Origin: Emticicia aquatilis
GTDB taxonomy: Bacteria; Bacteroidota; Bacteroidia; Cytophagales; Spirosomataceae
DNA: 64,000 bases
Assembly: GCF_014644295.1 (NCBI RefSeq)
Contig: NZ_BMKK01000001.1
Location: forward strand, 186,001-250,000
Direction: 5' to 3'
In this document: positions 1 to 6,722 of the stretch, piece by piece
Numbering within the stretch: the stretch's first letter is position 1
Layout of the letters: every line of letters starts with the position of its first letter
The notes under the pieces: model-generated
The model's database searches: none
What the model saw: only the letters and a program-made list of their open reading frames with translations
What the model was told of the DNA's origin: nothing
Program-made: the position numbers and the translations under genes

Positions 1-695
1 AACAAAACACCCAGCATCATGCGGGGTAAAATACCATAAAATTGAAAGTGAATAACCGCAAAAATGAAAGCTGACACCCAAATCGCAATGTGTGGATTGC
101 CCGTTCCGAGCAACAATTTTCGCATAATTAAGCCTCTAAAAATCAATTCCTCTCCTACTCCAGCAATCACGGCAATCACCAAAAATGCCAACAGAAACTG
201 CCAAAATGAAGTGAAATCTGTAAAAAATTTAGTTGTCTCGGCCAATTTATCTTCCATTCCTTTCAGTAATGCCTCTAAGCCTTTCATTGATTCAGGAAAC
301 GCAATACCTTGATTGATTTCTTGCAACCAACCATTGAAACCCATAAAAGCCATTTGGATTAAAACTATCATTCCGAAAACAGGTAAGGCAGGCACTTTAT
401 TAAAGTCGAGGTCTTTCCAAGATTTTTTCTCAATATTCTTCCAATATAGCCAAGCCGTACCAACAAAACCCATAAACGAACCTAAACCCTGCCCCAGAAT
501 CATTCCGAGCCACGCATTGGGTAGTTTAGAGAAGTCGCCATCGCTATTCATGAAATCAGTCAACGAGGCTCCAGCGGCCATCATCACCAAAATCTGAATC
601 ACACTACCTAAAAACAAAAAACCTATCAAAAATAGGCCAATGATAATCAGAAGCGACGAAGCTGCGGGGTTTTCACGAGAATCGGTAAGTTTCAT
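1..695 (-). CDS. CPBP family intramembrane metalloprotease (C-terminus cut by window edge)
   Basis: Reading the complement from the ATG at 693-695 gives at least 231 codons that run off the left edge. The protein is hydrophobic with several membrane segments. It carries the CPBP (Abi/Rce1-like) signature: a GEELIFRG block (the EExxxR motif) about 185 residues in, then FAVIHFQFYG (FxxxH) about 30 residues later. In this family those residues form the glutamate/histidine active site of a membrane protease; bacterial substrates are mostly unknown. The small plus-strand ORFs across this stretch are antisense to it. No neighbour suggests a substrate. Family assignment is firm, function is not. Confidence 0.85.
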   Translation of the reverse strand, partial: MKLTDSRENPAASSLLIIIGLFLIGFLFLGSVIQILVMMAAGASLTDFMNSDGDFSKLPNAWLGMILGQGLGSFMGFVGTAWLYWKNIEKKSWKDLDFNKVPALPVFGMIVLIQMAFMGFNGWLQEINQGIAFPESMKGLEALLKGMEDKLAETTKFFTDFTSFWQFLLAFLVIAVIAGVGEELIFRGLIMRKLLLGTGNPHIAIWVSAFIFAVIHFQFYGILPRMMLGVL

Positions 696-810
696 AAGTT
701 TTTTCGTAATTTTGTGGTAAAAATATTCAGTATTTCCTGCATTAGCAATGTTTAGGCCGTTTTTGGCTGTCCGAAAGGAATTATTAGCGTTTTTTTATAG
801 TTAAGTTTTT

Positions 811-875
811 GTAGGACAGGTTTCCAACCTGTCGATTCGTAGTTTAAAGAAAAACAGGTTACAAACCTGTTCTAC
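811..875. repeat. REP-like pair of tagged hairpins (GTAG ... CTAC)
   Basis: GTAG at 811-814 is followed by an 8-bp stem GACAGGTT/AACCTGTC with a 3-nt loop (815-833). A second stem ACAGGTT/AACCTGT with a 3-nt loop (854-870) is followed by T and CTAC (872-875). The two halves are inverted copies, as in a BIME made of two REP elements. It lies directly upstream of the dihydrouridine synthase start, so it may sit in that gene's leader. Confidence 0.7.
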
Positions 876-883
876 ATGAGAAT

Positions 884-1912
884 ATGGCAAAAATAGGTAA
901 TATAGATTTAGGAGAATTTCCACTTTTACTCGCTCCAATGGAAGACGTGAGCGACCCTCCTTTTCGTTTGGTTTGTAAAGAAAACGGTGCCGATTTGATG
1001 TACACCGAGTTTATCTCGTCCGAAGGATTGATTCGTCATGCAGCCAAAAGTGTGCAAAAACTCGATATTTTTGAGTACGAACGCCCAATCGGAATCCAGC
1101 TTTTCGGTAGCGATGTTGAAACCATGGGCGAATGTTCACGCATTGCCACCGATGCCAAACCCGATTTGATTGACATAAATTATGGTTGTCCTGTAAAGAA
1201 TGTTGCGTGCAGAGGTGCGGGAGCAGCTTTATTACAAGATATTCCGAAAATGGCAGAAATGACCGCTTCGGTTGTGAAAAATACCCATTTACCTGTCACA
1301 GTAAAAACTCGTTTGGGCTGGAATGAAGAAACCAAAAATATAGAAGAAGTTGCCGAACGCTTACAAGATGTTGGTATTCAGGCTCTTACCGTACACGGAC
1401 GCACCAGAGCCCAAATGTATAAAGGCGAAGCAGATTGGACTTTGATTGCCAAAATCAAAGAAAACCCTCGCATCAAGATTCCGATTTTTGGTAATGGAGA
1501 CATTGATTCGCCCGAAAAAGCCCTTGATTACCGCAATCGTTTTGGAGTTGATGGAATCATGATTGGCCGTGCGGCCATCGGCTATCCTTGGATTTTCAAC
1601 GAAATCAAACATTACTTTAAAACTGGTGAGAAACTCGCTCCGCCAAGCATCGAACAACGAGTAGATGCCGCCAGAAAGCACTTAGAGTTTTCGATGAAAT
1701 GGAAAAACGAACGCCAAGGAATCTTAGAGATGCGTCGTCATTACAGTAATTACTTCAAAGGATTACCCAACTTCAAAGAATACCGTATGCGTTTGGTACT
1801 TTCGATGGATTTCCAAGAAATTCTTTCCATACTTGCCGAAGTTTCAAAAGTTTACGAAGGGTTCGTCCTCGAAAAACAAGAAATAAAAGTTGAATACGCA
1901 GGCGTGGATTAA
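884..1912 (+). CDS. dusB: tRNA-dihydrouridine synthase (DusB type)
   Basis: 342 residues, full length for the family. FMN-dependent enzyme that reduces uridine to dihydrouridine in the D-loop of tRNAs. The N-terminus has the flavin-binding APMEDVSDPPFR segment (about residues 17-28). The catalytic cysteine is in the NYGCPVKN motif near residue 100, with GAGAALL after it. KTRLGW and HGRTRAQMYKG (TIM-barrel phosphate and tRNA contacts) and GNGDI complete the set. The C-terminal helical domain is present. It is a single gene preceded by a REP-like hairpin pair; the neighbouring EamA exporter is functionally unrelated. Confidence 0.93.
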   Translation: MAKIGNIDLGEFPLLLAPMEDVSDPPFRLVCKENGADLMYTEFISSEGLIRHAAKSVQKLDIFEYERPIGIQLFGSDVETMGECSRIATDAKPDLIDINYGCPVKNVACRGAGAALLQDIPKMAEMTASVVKNTHLPVTVKTRLGWNEETKNIEEVAERLQDVGIQALTVHGRTRAQMYKGEADWTLIAKIKENPRIKIPIFGNGDIDSPEKALDYRNRFGVDGIMIGRAAIGYPWIFNEIKHYFKTGEKLAPPSIEQRVDAARKHLEFSMKWKNERQGILEMRRHYSNYFKGLPNFKEYRMRLVLSMDFQEILSILAEVSKVYEGFVLEKQEIKVEYAGVD

Positions 1913-1919
1913 ATCCAAT

Positions 1920-2048
1920 TCCTCAATGATTGAATGAGAGAATGAATGAATTTTAAATTTGTTTGTTTGCTACCCTCTCATTCTATCATTCAAACATTCT
2001 ATCCCTCAAATATTCACTCATTCTATCATCGAGGCATTCACTCATTAA
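1920..2048. repeat. Intergenic spacer of reiterated ATTCA/TGAAT words
   Basis: Variants of 'attcattc', 'attctatcattc' and 'attcactcattc' recur here, and the first part (with 'attgaatgagagaatgaatga') is roughly the inverse complement of the rest, so the spacer can fold. An open frame from 1946 into the EamA gene crosses it, but the repetitive composition argues that this part is not coding. Confidence 0.55.
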
Positions 2049-2050
2049 TT

Positions 2051-2947
2051 ATGAATAAAAATACCTTTACCAATCCCGAAAACCGAACACTTATTTCTTG
2101 GCTTTTGCTTAGTTTACTGGCCATTATGTGGGGGTCTTCGTTTATTATTATCAAAAAAAGTCTTGATGCCTTTACACCAATTCAAATCGGAACGGTCAGA
2201 ATCCTGGCGGCTGGATTGGTATTTTTGCCTTGGATAATTTCTTCTCGCAAACAATTTCCAAAAGAAAAAACCAAATACTTCATTGCTTCGGGGCTTTTAG
2301 GTTATTTTCTACCTGCATTCTTATTTGCCTTTGCCGGAAGTAAGATAAATAGCTCATTATCAGGAACTTTAAACTCCGCAACGCCACTTTTTGTATTGAT
2401 TGTAGGTGCTATTTTCTTTCAGCAAATTATCAAGCGTTGGCAAGTAGCAGGTTTAGTTTTGGGTTTTGCGGGAAGTGTCATTTTGGTACTTTCTTCAAGC
2501 AAAGATGGGCTTTCGCTCAATCAATTAAACCCTTACGCTTTACTGATAATCTTGGCATCATTGATGTATGGTTTCAACGTAAATATTGTGGGTAAACATT
2601 TGAGCGGAATCAACGCCGTTTTATTGAGCGGTTGGACACTTTTTAGTGTGGCAGTAGTATCAGCCATCATTCTATTCTCGACCGACTTTGTTTCTCGCAT
2701 CAATACCGATACCCTCCAACCATTGATGATGTTGCTACTACTCGGTGCAATCAATTCGGGCATTGCAGCTATCATTTTCAATTATGTTTTGCAGATTTCT
2801 TCACCCGTTTTTGCATCTTCGGTTACGTATCTTATTCCAGTTGTGGCTACCTTGATGGGTTTCATTGATGGCGAATCTATATCTTTTTTGCATTATTTTG
2901 GTATGACAATCATTTTGGTTGGTGTATATTTGATAAATAAAAAATAG
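2051..2947 (+). CDS. EamA/DMT family transporter
   Basis: 298 residues from the ATG at 2051. The frame stays open to 1946, but the extra 35 codons lie in a reiterated-word spacer, so the internal ATG is preferred. About ten hydrophobic segments fall in two EamA repeats: the first begins with the WGSSFIIIKKSLD signature, the second around residue 150 with GFNVNIVGKHLSG. Members export amino acids, nucleobases or other small metabolites across the inner membrane; the substrate cannot be read from sequence. Monocistronic appearance. Confidence 0.85.
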   Translation: MNKNTFTNPENRTLISWLLLSLLAIMWGSSFIIIKKSLDAFTPIQIGTVRILAAGLVFLPWIISSRKQFPKEKTKYFIASGLLGYFLPAFLFAFAGSKINSSLSGTLNSATPLFVLIVGAIFFQQIIKRWQVAGLVLGFAGSVILVLSSSKDGLSLNQLNPYALLIILASLMYGFNVNIVGKHLSGINAVLLSGWTLFSVAVVSAIILFSTDFVSRINTDTLQPLMMLLLLGAINSGIAAIIFNYVLQISSPVFASSVTYLIPVVATLMGFIDGESISFLHYFGMTIILVGVYLINKK

Positions 2948-2981
2948 TTATTTTAGTTGCAGATTGTTGGTTTTGGTTGAA

Positions 2982-2999
2982 TGTTGTTCATGAACAACA
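2982..2999. promoter_or_regulatory. 18-bp perfect palindrome upstream of the biotin-carrier gene
   Basis: TGTTGTTCATGAACAACA is a perfect 9+9 dyad 68 bp before the ATG at 3067. There is no T-run, so it is not an obvious terminator. It could be an operator for a dimeric regulator or a degenerate repeat; related 'aacaa' words follow it. Confidence 0.4.
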
Positions 3000-3066
3000 A
3001 ATTAAGCGAAAAGCGATGTGCAACAATATGTAACAACATCAAACATCTCAAACAAAAGATTCAACC

Positions 3067-3564
3067 ATGCTAAAAGCAATCATTAACGACCAAACTTTTG
3101 AGCTTTCTGACGAAAAAGGAGCGATTTCAATCAATAACCAGCCCTTCTCGTGGGATTTACGTGATATTTCTGAGAATCATTTTCATATCATTAAAGATAA
3201 TCAATCGTATAATGCCGAACTCGTAGAGGCCAATTACGCCGAAAAAATCTTTAAACTGAAAATAAACGGGACAATTCATACCGTCAATCTCAAAAATCGG
3301 ACTGATTTACTTTTAGAAAAAATGGGCATGAGTAGTGCGGCATCGGCCAAACTCAATAACCTAAAAGCACCAATGCCAGGCTTAATTTATGAAATGAAAG
3401 TAAAAGTAGGTGATGAAGTAAAGAAAGGTAACGTACTGTTGATTTTGGTAGCCATGAAAATGGAAAATGCCATCAAAGCCGCAGGTGATGGAATCGTAAA
3501 AAGTATCAAAACCAACACTGGCGATAGCGTTGAAAAAGGACAATTAATCATGGAGTTTGAGTAA
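3067..3564 (+). CDS. Biotin carboxyl carrier-like protein (biotin/lipoyl attachment domain)
   Basis: 165 residues. The last 75 or so are a biotinyl domain: APMPGLIYEM opens it and AMKMENAI carries the lysine that biotin ligase modifies. The domain swings biotin between the carboxylase and transferase sites of an acyl-CoA or pyruvate carboxylase. The N-terminal half resembles the linker region of propionyl-CoA carboxylase alpha chains. No biotin carboxylase or carboxyltransferase gene is adjacent, so the partner must be elsewhere. A strong hairpin follows the stop codon. Confidence 0.85.
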   Translation: MLKAIINDQTFELSDEKGAISINNQPFSWDLRDISENHFHIIKDNQSYNAELVEANYAEKIFKLKINGTIHTVNLKNRTDLLLEKMGMSSAASAKLNNLKAPMPGLIYEMKVKVGDEVKKGNVLLILVAMKMENAIKAAGDGIVKSIKTNTGDSVEKGQLIMEFE

Positions 3565-3608
3565 AATTTAGTCGATATTTCGTGGCCAATGGTCAGTATT
3601 TTTTTAAA

Positions 3609-3657
3609 GAGTGGCATACCTCATTGTTGAACGCAACAAGGTGTGCCACTCTTGTTT
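3609..3657 (+). terminator. Rho-independent terminator after the biotin-carrier gene
   Basis: Two stacked stems, GAGTGGCATACC/GGTGTGCCACTC (3609-3620 with 3640-3651) and inner TTGTTG/CAACAA with loop AACG, are followed by TTGTTTTG. Confidence 0.7.
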
Positions 3658-3690
3658 TGTAGAGTAGATTCAAATTTCTACCGACAAAAT

Positions 3691-3722
3691 TTTCCAAACT
3701 CAAAAATTTAACCCTAACTTTG
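3691..3722 (+). promoter_or_regulatory. Bacteroidota-type promoter for pyrH-frr
   Basis: The -7 box TAACTTTG (3715-3722) fits TAnnTTTG, and TTTC (3691-3694) stands 20 bp upstream at the -33 position. Transcription would start about 10 bp before the pyrH ATG at 3740. Confidence 0.6.
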
Positions 3723-3739
3723 CTCTAAAATACACCCTC

Positions 3740-4456
3740 ATGTCTGAACTAAAATACAAGCGAATCCTCCTTAAATTAAGTGGCGAAGCCCTCAACGGCG
3801 GCGATAAAAGCCAAATTATTAACTCCGATATTCTTTCGCAATACGCCCAAGAAATTAAATATATCGTTGAAGCAGGTTGCCAAGTTGCAATCGTAATCGG
3901 TGGTGGAAATATCTTTCGTGGAGCAAGCCAAAACTCTGGCATTGACCGTGAGCAAGGCGATTACATGGGTATGATTGCTACCGTAATCAACGGTATGGCC
4001 ATACAAAGTGCATTAGAAAAAGCTGGTTTAAATACACGTTTAATGTCGGCCATTAAAATGGAACAAGTAGCCGAGCCGTTCATTCGTCGTCGTGCGATTC
4101 GTCACCTCGAAAAAGGCAGAATCGTCATCTTAGGAGCAGGAACAGGAAACCCGTACTTCTCGACTGATTCGGGTGGAGCTTTAAGAGCCAACGAACTCGG
4201 CGTAAATGTACTATTGAAAGGCACAAGCGTTGACGGTGTTTATACTGCCGACCCACGTAAAGATGCTACCGCCACAAAATACGATAAAATTAGCTACGAA
4301 GAAGCCATCAACAAAAACCTTAAAGTAATGGACCTCACGGCCTTTGCACTTTGCAAAGAAAACAAAATGCCAATCATCGTGTTTGATATGAATGTAGCAG
4401 GAAATTTGATGAAGGTAGTGCAAGGTGAAGATGTAGGTACTTTGGTAGGCGAGTAA
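3740..4456 (+). CDS. pyrH: Uridylate kinase (UMP kinase)
   Basis: 238 residues, the normal length. Hexameric amino-acid-kinase-fold enzyme that makes UDP from UMP and ATP in the cytoplasm. The N-terminus [12 protein letters not shown] holds the phosphate-binding lysine, [10 protein letters not shown] is the glycine-rich loop, [14 protein letters not shown] the UMP-binding helix, and [12 protein letters not shown] plus [10 protein letters not shown] the ATP site. frr follows after 48 bp in the widespread bacterial order pyrH-frr, so the two probably share the promoter at 3691-3722 and end at the hairpin at 5101. Confidence 0.97.
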   Translation: MSELKYKRILLKLSGEALNGGDKSQIINSDILSQYAQEIKYIVEAGCQVAIVIGGGNIFRGASQNSGIDREQGDYMGMIATVINGMAIQSALEKAGLNTRLMSAIKMEQVAEPFIRRRAIRHLEKGRIVILGAGTGNPYFSTDSGGALRANELGVNVLLKGTSVDGVYTADPRKDATATKYDKISYEEAINKNLKVMDLTAFALCKENKMPIIVFDMNVAGNLMKVVQGEDVGTLVGE

Positions 4457-4504
4457 TTTGAATATTATAGATATTATAATTATAGAAATACGAAGTTTAA
4501 GAAA

Positions 4505-5065
4505 ATGGAAGAAATAGAATTAGTCCTTGATATGGCGAAAGACACGATGGAACGTGCCTTGAAACATACACAAATCGAACTTTCAAAAATCAGAGCTGGA
4601 CGTGCTTCTGCTCAAATGCTTGATGGTATTCAGGTAGAATATTATGGTGCACCCACTCCATTAAGTCAAGTGTCATCAATCAGTACGCCTGATGCTCGCA
4701 CAATTGCTATTAAGCCTTTTGAGCGTAAACTCATCAACGATATTGAGCGTGCCATCATCAACTCAAACGTGGGTCTTTCCCCTGCCAACGACGGAGAAAT
4801 TATTCGTTTGAATATTCCACCACTGACCGAAGAACGTCGTAGAGATTTAGTTAAAAAAGCTAAAGCCGAAATCGAAGTTGCTCGTGTGAATATTCGTAAA
4901 GTACGCCAAGAAGCCAACGAAGAATTGAAGAAAATTCAGAAAGATGGTGGCTCAGAAGACGAAGTGAAAAAAGCAGAAGACCGTGTACAAAAAATGACCG
5001 ACAGCTATATTGCCAAAGCCGAACAGCTAATGGCCGATAAAGAAAAAGACATCATGCAAGTATAG
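4505..5065 (+). CDS. frr: Ribosome recycling factor
   Basis: 186 residues, standard length. With EF-G it splits post-termination ribosomes. Conserved segments include KIRAGRASAQMLDG (about residues 29-42), the hinge after VEYYGAPTPL, TIAIKPFE, and the helical NIPPLTEERRRDLVKKAK stretch. The long C-terminal helix is intact. It is the downstream partner of pyrH; the transcript probably ends at the hairpin just after it. Confidence 0.97.
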   Translation: MEEIELVLDMAKDTMERALKHTQIELSKIRAGRASAQMLDGIQVEYYGAPTPLSQVSSISTPDARTIAIKPFERKLINDIERAIINSNVGLSPANDGEIIRLNIPPLTEERRRDLVKKAKAEIEVARVNIRKVRQEANEELKKIQKDGGSEDEVKKAEDRVQKMTDSYIAKAEQLMADKEKDIMQV

Positions 5066-5100
5066 TACAACACAATTTTTCAAATTGTGAGAATTATAGA

Positions 5101-5127
5101 AAGCCTGCCCAAAAGCAGGCTTTTTTA
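5101..5127 (+). terminator. Terminator after frr
   Basis: AAGCCTGC/GCAGGCTT stem with a CCAAAA loop followed by a T-run. A near-copy of its 3' half and downstream flank recurs at 6599-6630. Confidence 0.85.
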
Positions 5128-5146
5128 ATGAAATCTTTATAAATTG
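5115..5146. repeat. 32-bp direct repeat, left copy
   Basis: Covers the 3' arm of the frr terminator plus the following 'aatctttataaattg'. It matches 6599-6630 at 31 of 32 positions. The two copies bracket the unknown gene pair 5285-6557. Confidence 0.8.
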
Positions 5147-5264
5147 AATATTTATTTTACCTTCGAATATATTGTAGTCTCAAGAACAATATAAGGAAAG
5201 TAACTTCAAAATAGTTTTTACAACAAAAAACTATCTCATATATACAAATAATTAAAATTTCATC

Positions 5265-5272
5265 TATATTTG
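5265..5272 (+). promoter_or_regulatory. -7 promoter box for the unknown gene pair
   Basis: TATATTTG fits TAnnTTTG; no clear -33 TTTG. It overlaps a possible TTG start at 5270, which favours translation from the ATG at 5285. Confidence 0.45.
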
Positions 5273-5284
5273 AAAAAAACAATT

Positions 5285-5986
5285 ATGAAAATTACTACTG
5301 AAATATTAAAAGAATTAATTGATAAGGGTGGGATACTTGGGGTTCTAATTGTTGGAACATTATTGGCGGGAATTGTAATTTATCAAGGTGCAGCACTTAT
5401 CAAATCGAATGGCTCGTCCAACGAAACAACTAAACATTTTATAAACAAATATACTTTACTTTTTTCAATTGTATTTTTAGGAATATATATTATCTTAATT
5501 TTACAACTTCTTTTTACTCACAAAGATGTAATTAAAGAATTTATCAAAGAAGATACTACACAATATGCATATTTAGATACAACTTTAACAAAACAAAGAA
5601 ATGAGGTTGTTAATCGAATAACCAACTATGATTCTACTTCAAATTATTTAGACGATATAAATATTACACTTTCTCAAATAGATACCGTATTCATTAATGA
5701 ACAGCTTTATAATTCAAAAATAGCGATGAAAGAAGAGCAAACTTATAACGATTTAAAAACATTACTTCAAATTAGTGTCAATTCGATTGACCCGAGTAAT
5801 AAAATAGTCAAAGTATATATTAAATTAAGTGGGTTCCAAAATCAGAAAAAGCAAATACTTTTAAATCCAAACAAAAAAGAGATATTTTATATCGACGAAA
5901 ATAAAAAATATAGTTTATCTTTCTCCAATTTAAGTAAAATTAATAATATAAAATTAGTTTATCTCAATATCAACGAAATACTTTAA
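5285..5986 (+). CDS. Unknown two-pass membrane protein with extracytoplasmic domain
   Basis: 233 residues; not recognised. The ATG at 5285 is chosen over an in-frame TTG at 5270 that overlaps the promoter box. Residues about 15-40 (GGILGVLIVGTLLAGIVIY) and 52-75 are membrane segments. The rest is polar, with an acidic/lysine-rich helical part and a likely beta-rich C-terminal third containing VKVYIKLSGFQNQKK. It is visibly more AT-rich and more Lys/Asn/Ile-rich than its neighbours. The next gene starts 4 bp after its stop, so the two form a unit. Direct repeats at 5115 and 6599 flank that unit, which suggests insertion between frr and ligA. Confidence 0.6.
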   Translation: MKITTEILKELIDKGGILGVLIVGTLLAGIVIYQGAALIKSNGSSNETTKHFINKYTLLFSIVFLGIYIILILQLLFTHKDVIKEFIKEDTTQYAYLDTTLTKQRNEVVNRITNYDSTSNYLDDINITLSQIDTVFINEQLYNSKIAMKEEQTYNDLKTLLQISVNSIDPSNKIVKVYIKLSGFQNQKKQILLNPNKKEIFYIDENKKYSLSFSNLSKINNIKLVYLNINEIL

Positions 5987-5990
5987 AAAA

Positions 5991-6557
5991 ATGGGACTTA
6001 ATAACTTTTTAAAAACAGCCTTATATGCTATTTTTTTTTGTTTTCTAAGTTGTGCAGAGAAGAATAAAGAAATTAATCTACACTTCGATGATGTTGGAAA
6101 TATTTCAATGGAAGGAAATAGCAAATTTGTAAAGAATTTAGGAGCAATGAATTCTGTTGCATTAGAAAACCTGCCAGAGCCGGAAAGAGGAGTAACACGA
6201 TTGATAATTAAAAATATGAAAAACGTTAGTATTCCCAATAATGTTTTTGATATATACTTCACAGGTATGGTGGATGTTAAAGGGGATGGGACTTATCACT
6301 TGAATAGACAAACAAATTCTAATATATGGTACTTAGAAATTCATGGTGATGATGTAAAAGAATTATCAATTATTGAAGGGGAGCATGGTACAAGTACTAA
6401 TTATAATCTTTTAGGATGGATATTGATTATTTTTGGTGTAATACTATTCATTATAGGGATTTTTACAATTGTTGTTGGAGGAATTGGCTGCCTTCTTAAA
6501 ATAATTGCGGTTATTCTAATCATTATTGGGATATTATTAATTAATAATCCTTCATAA
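5991..6557 (+). CDS. Unknown putative lipoprotein with two C-terminal membrane segments
   Basis: 188 residues; not recognised. The N-terminus has a basic start, a hydrophobic stretch and a lipobox-like LSC (cysteine near residue 21), suggesting a lipoprotein signal. The middle about 110 residues are polar with alternating hydrophobics (VTRLIIKNMKNVSI, WYLEIHGDDVKELSI), probably a beta domain. The last 50 residues are two adjacent very hydrophobic segments rich in Ile and Gly. A lipid anchor combined with C-terminal membrane helices is unusual; the first hydrophobic stretch may simply be another helix. Translationally linked to the membrane protein just upstream. Confidence 0.6.
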   Translation: MGLNNFLKTALYAIFFCFLSCAEKNKEINLHFDDVGNISMEGNSKFVKNLGAMNSVALENLPEPERGVTRLIIKNMKNVSIPNNVFDIYFTGMVDVKGDGTYHLNRQTNSNIWYLEIHGDDVKELSIIEGEHGTSTNYNLLGWILIIFGVILFIIGIFTIVVGGIGCLLKIIAVILIIIGILLINNPS

Positions 6558-6582
6558 TTACCATTTCAGAATTTCATTAAAA

Positions 6583-6612
6583 AAGCTTGCTCCTAACAGC
6601 AGGCTTTTTTAA
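6583..6612 (+). terminator. Terminator after the unknown pair
   Basis: AAGCTTGCT/AGCAGGCTT stem (one G-U pair) followed by a T-run. Its right half is the second copy of the frr terminator repeat. Confidence 0.75.
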
Positions 6613-6630
6613 TGGAATCTTTATAAATTG
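6599..6630. repeat. 32-bp direct repeat, right copy
   Basis: 31/32 identical to 5115-5146 and 1,484 bp from it. Together they frame the unknown gene pair. Confidence 0.8.
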
Positions 6631-6722
6631 CATTGCAATTTGGGGTTTAAAACTTTTCAATGATGCCAAACTTGAGCTTAAATAACTAATTCCTCAAGAA
6701 CCAATAACCAGTATCTACCTAT

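Noticed and set aside
1946-2050. N-terminal extension of the EamA gene
   Set aside because: The extra codons fall in a reiterated-word spacer and give no transmembrane or signal feature; the ATG at 2051 gives a normal start.
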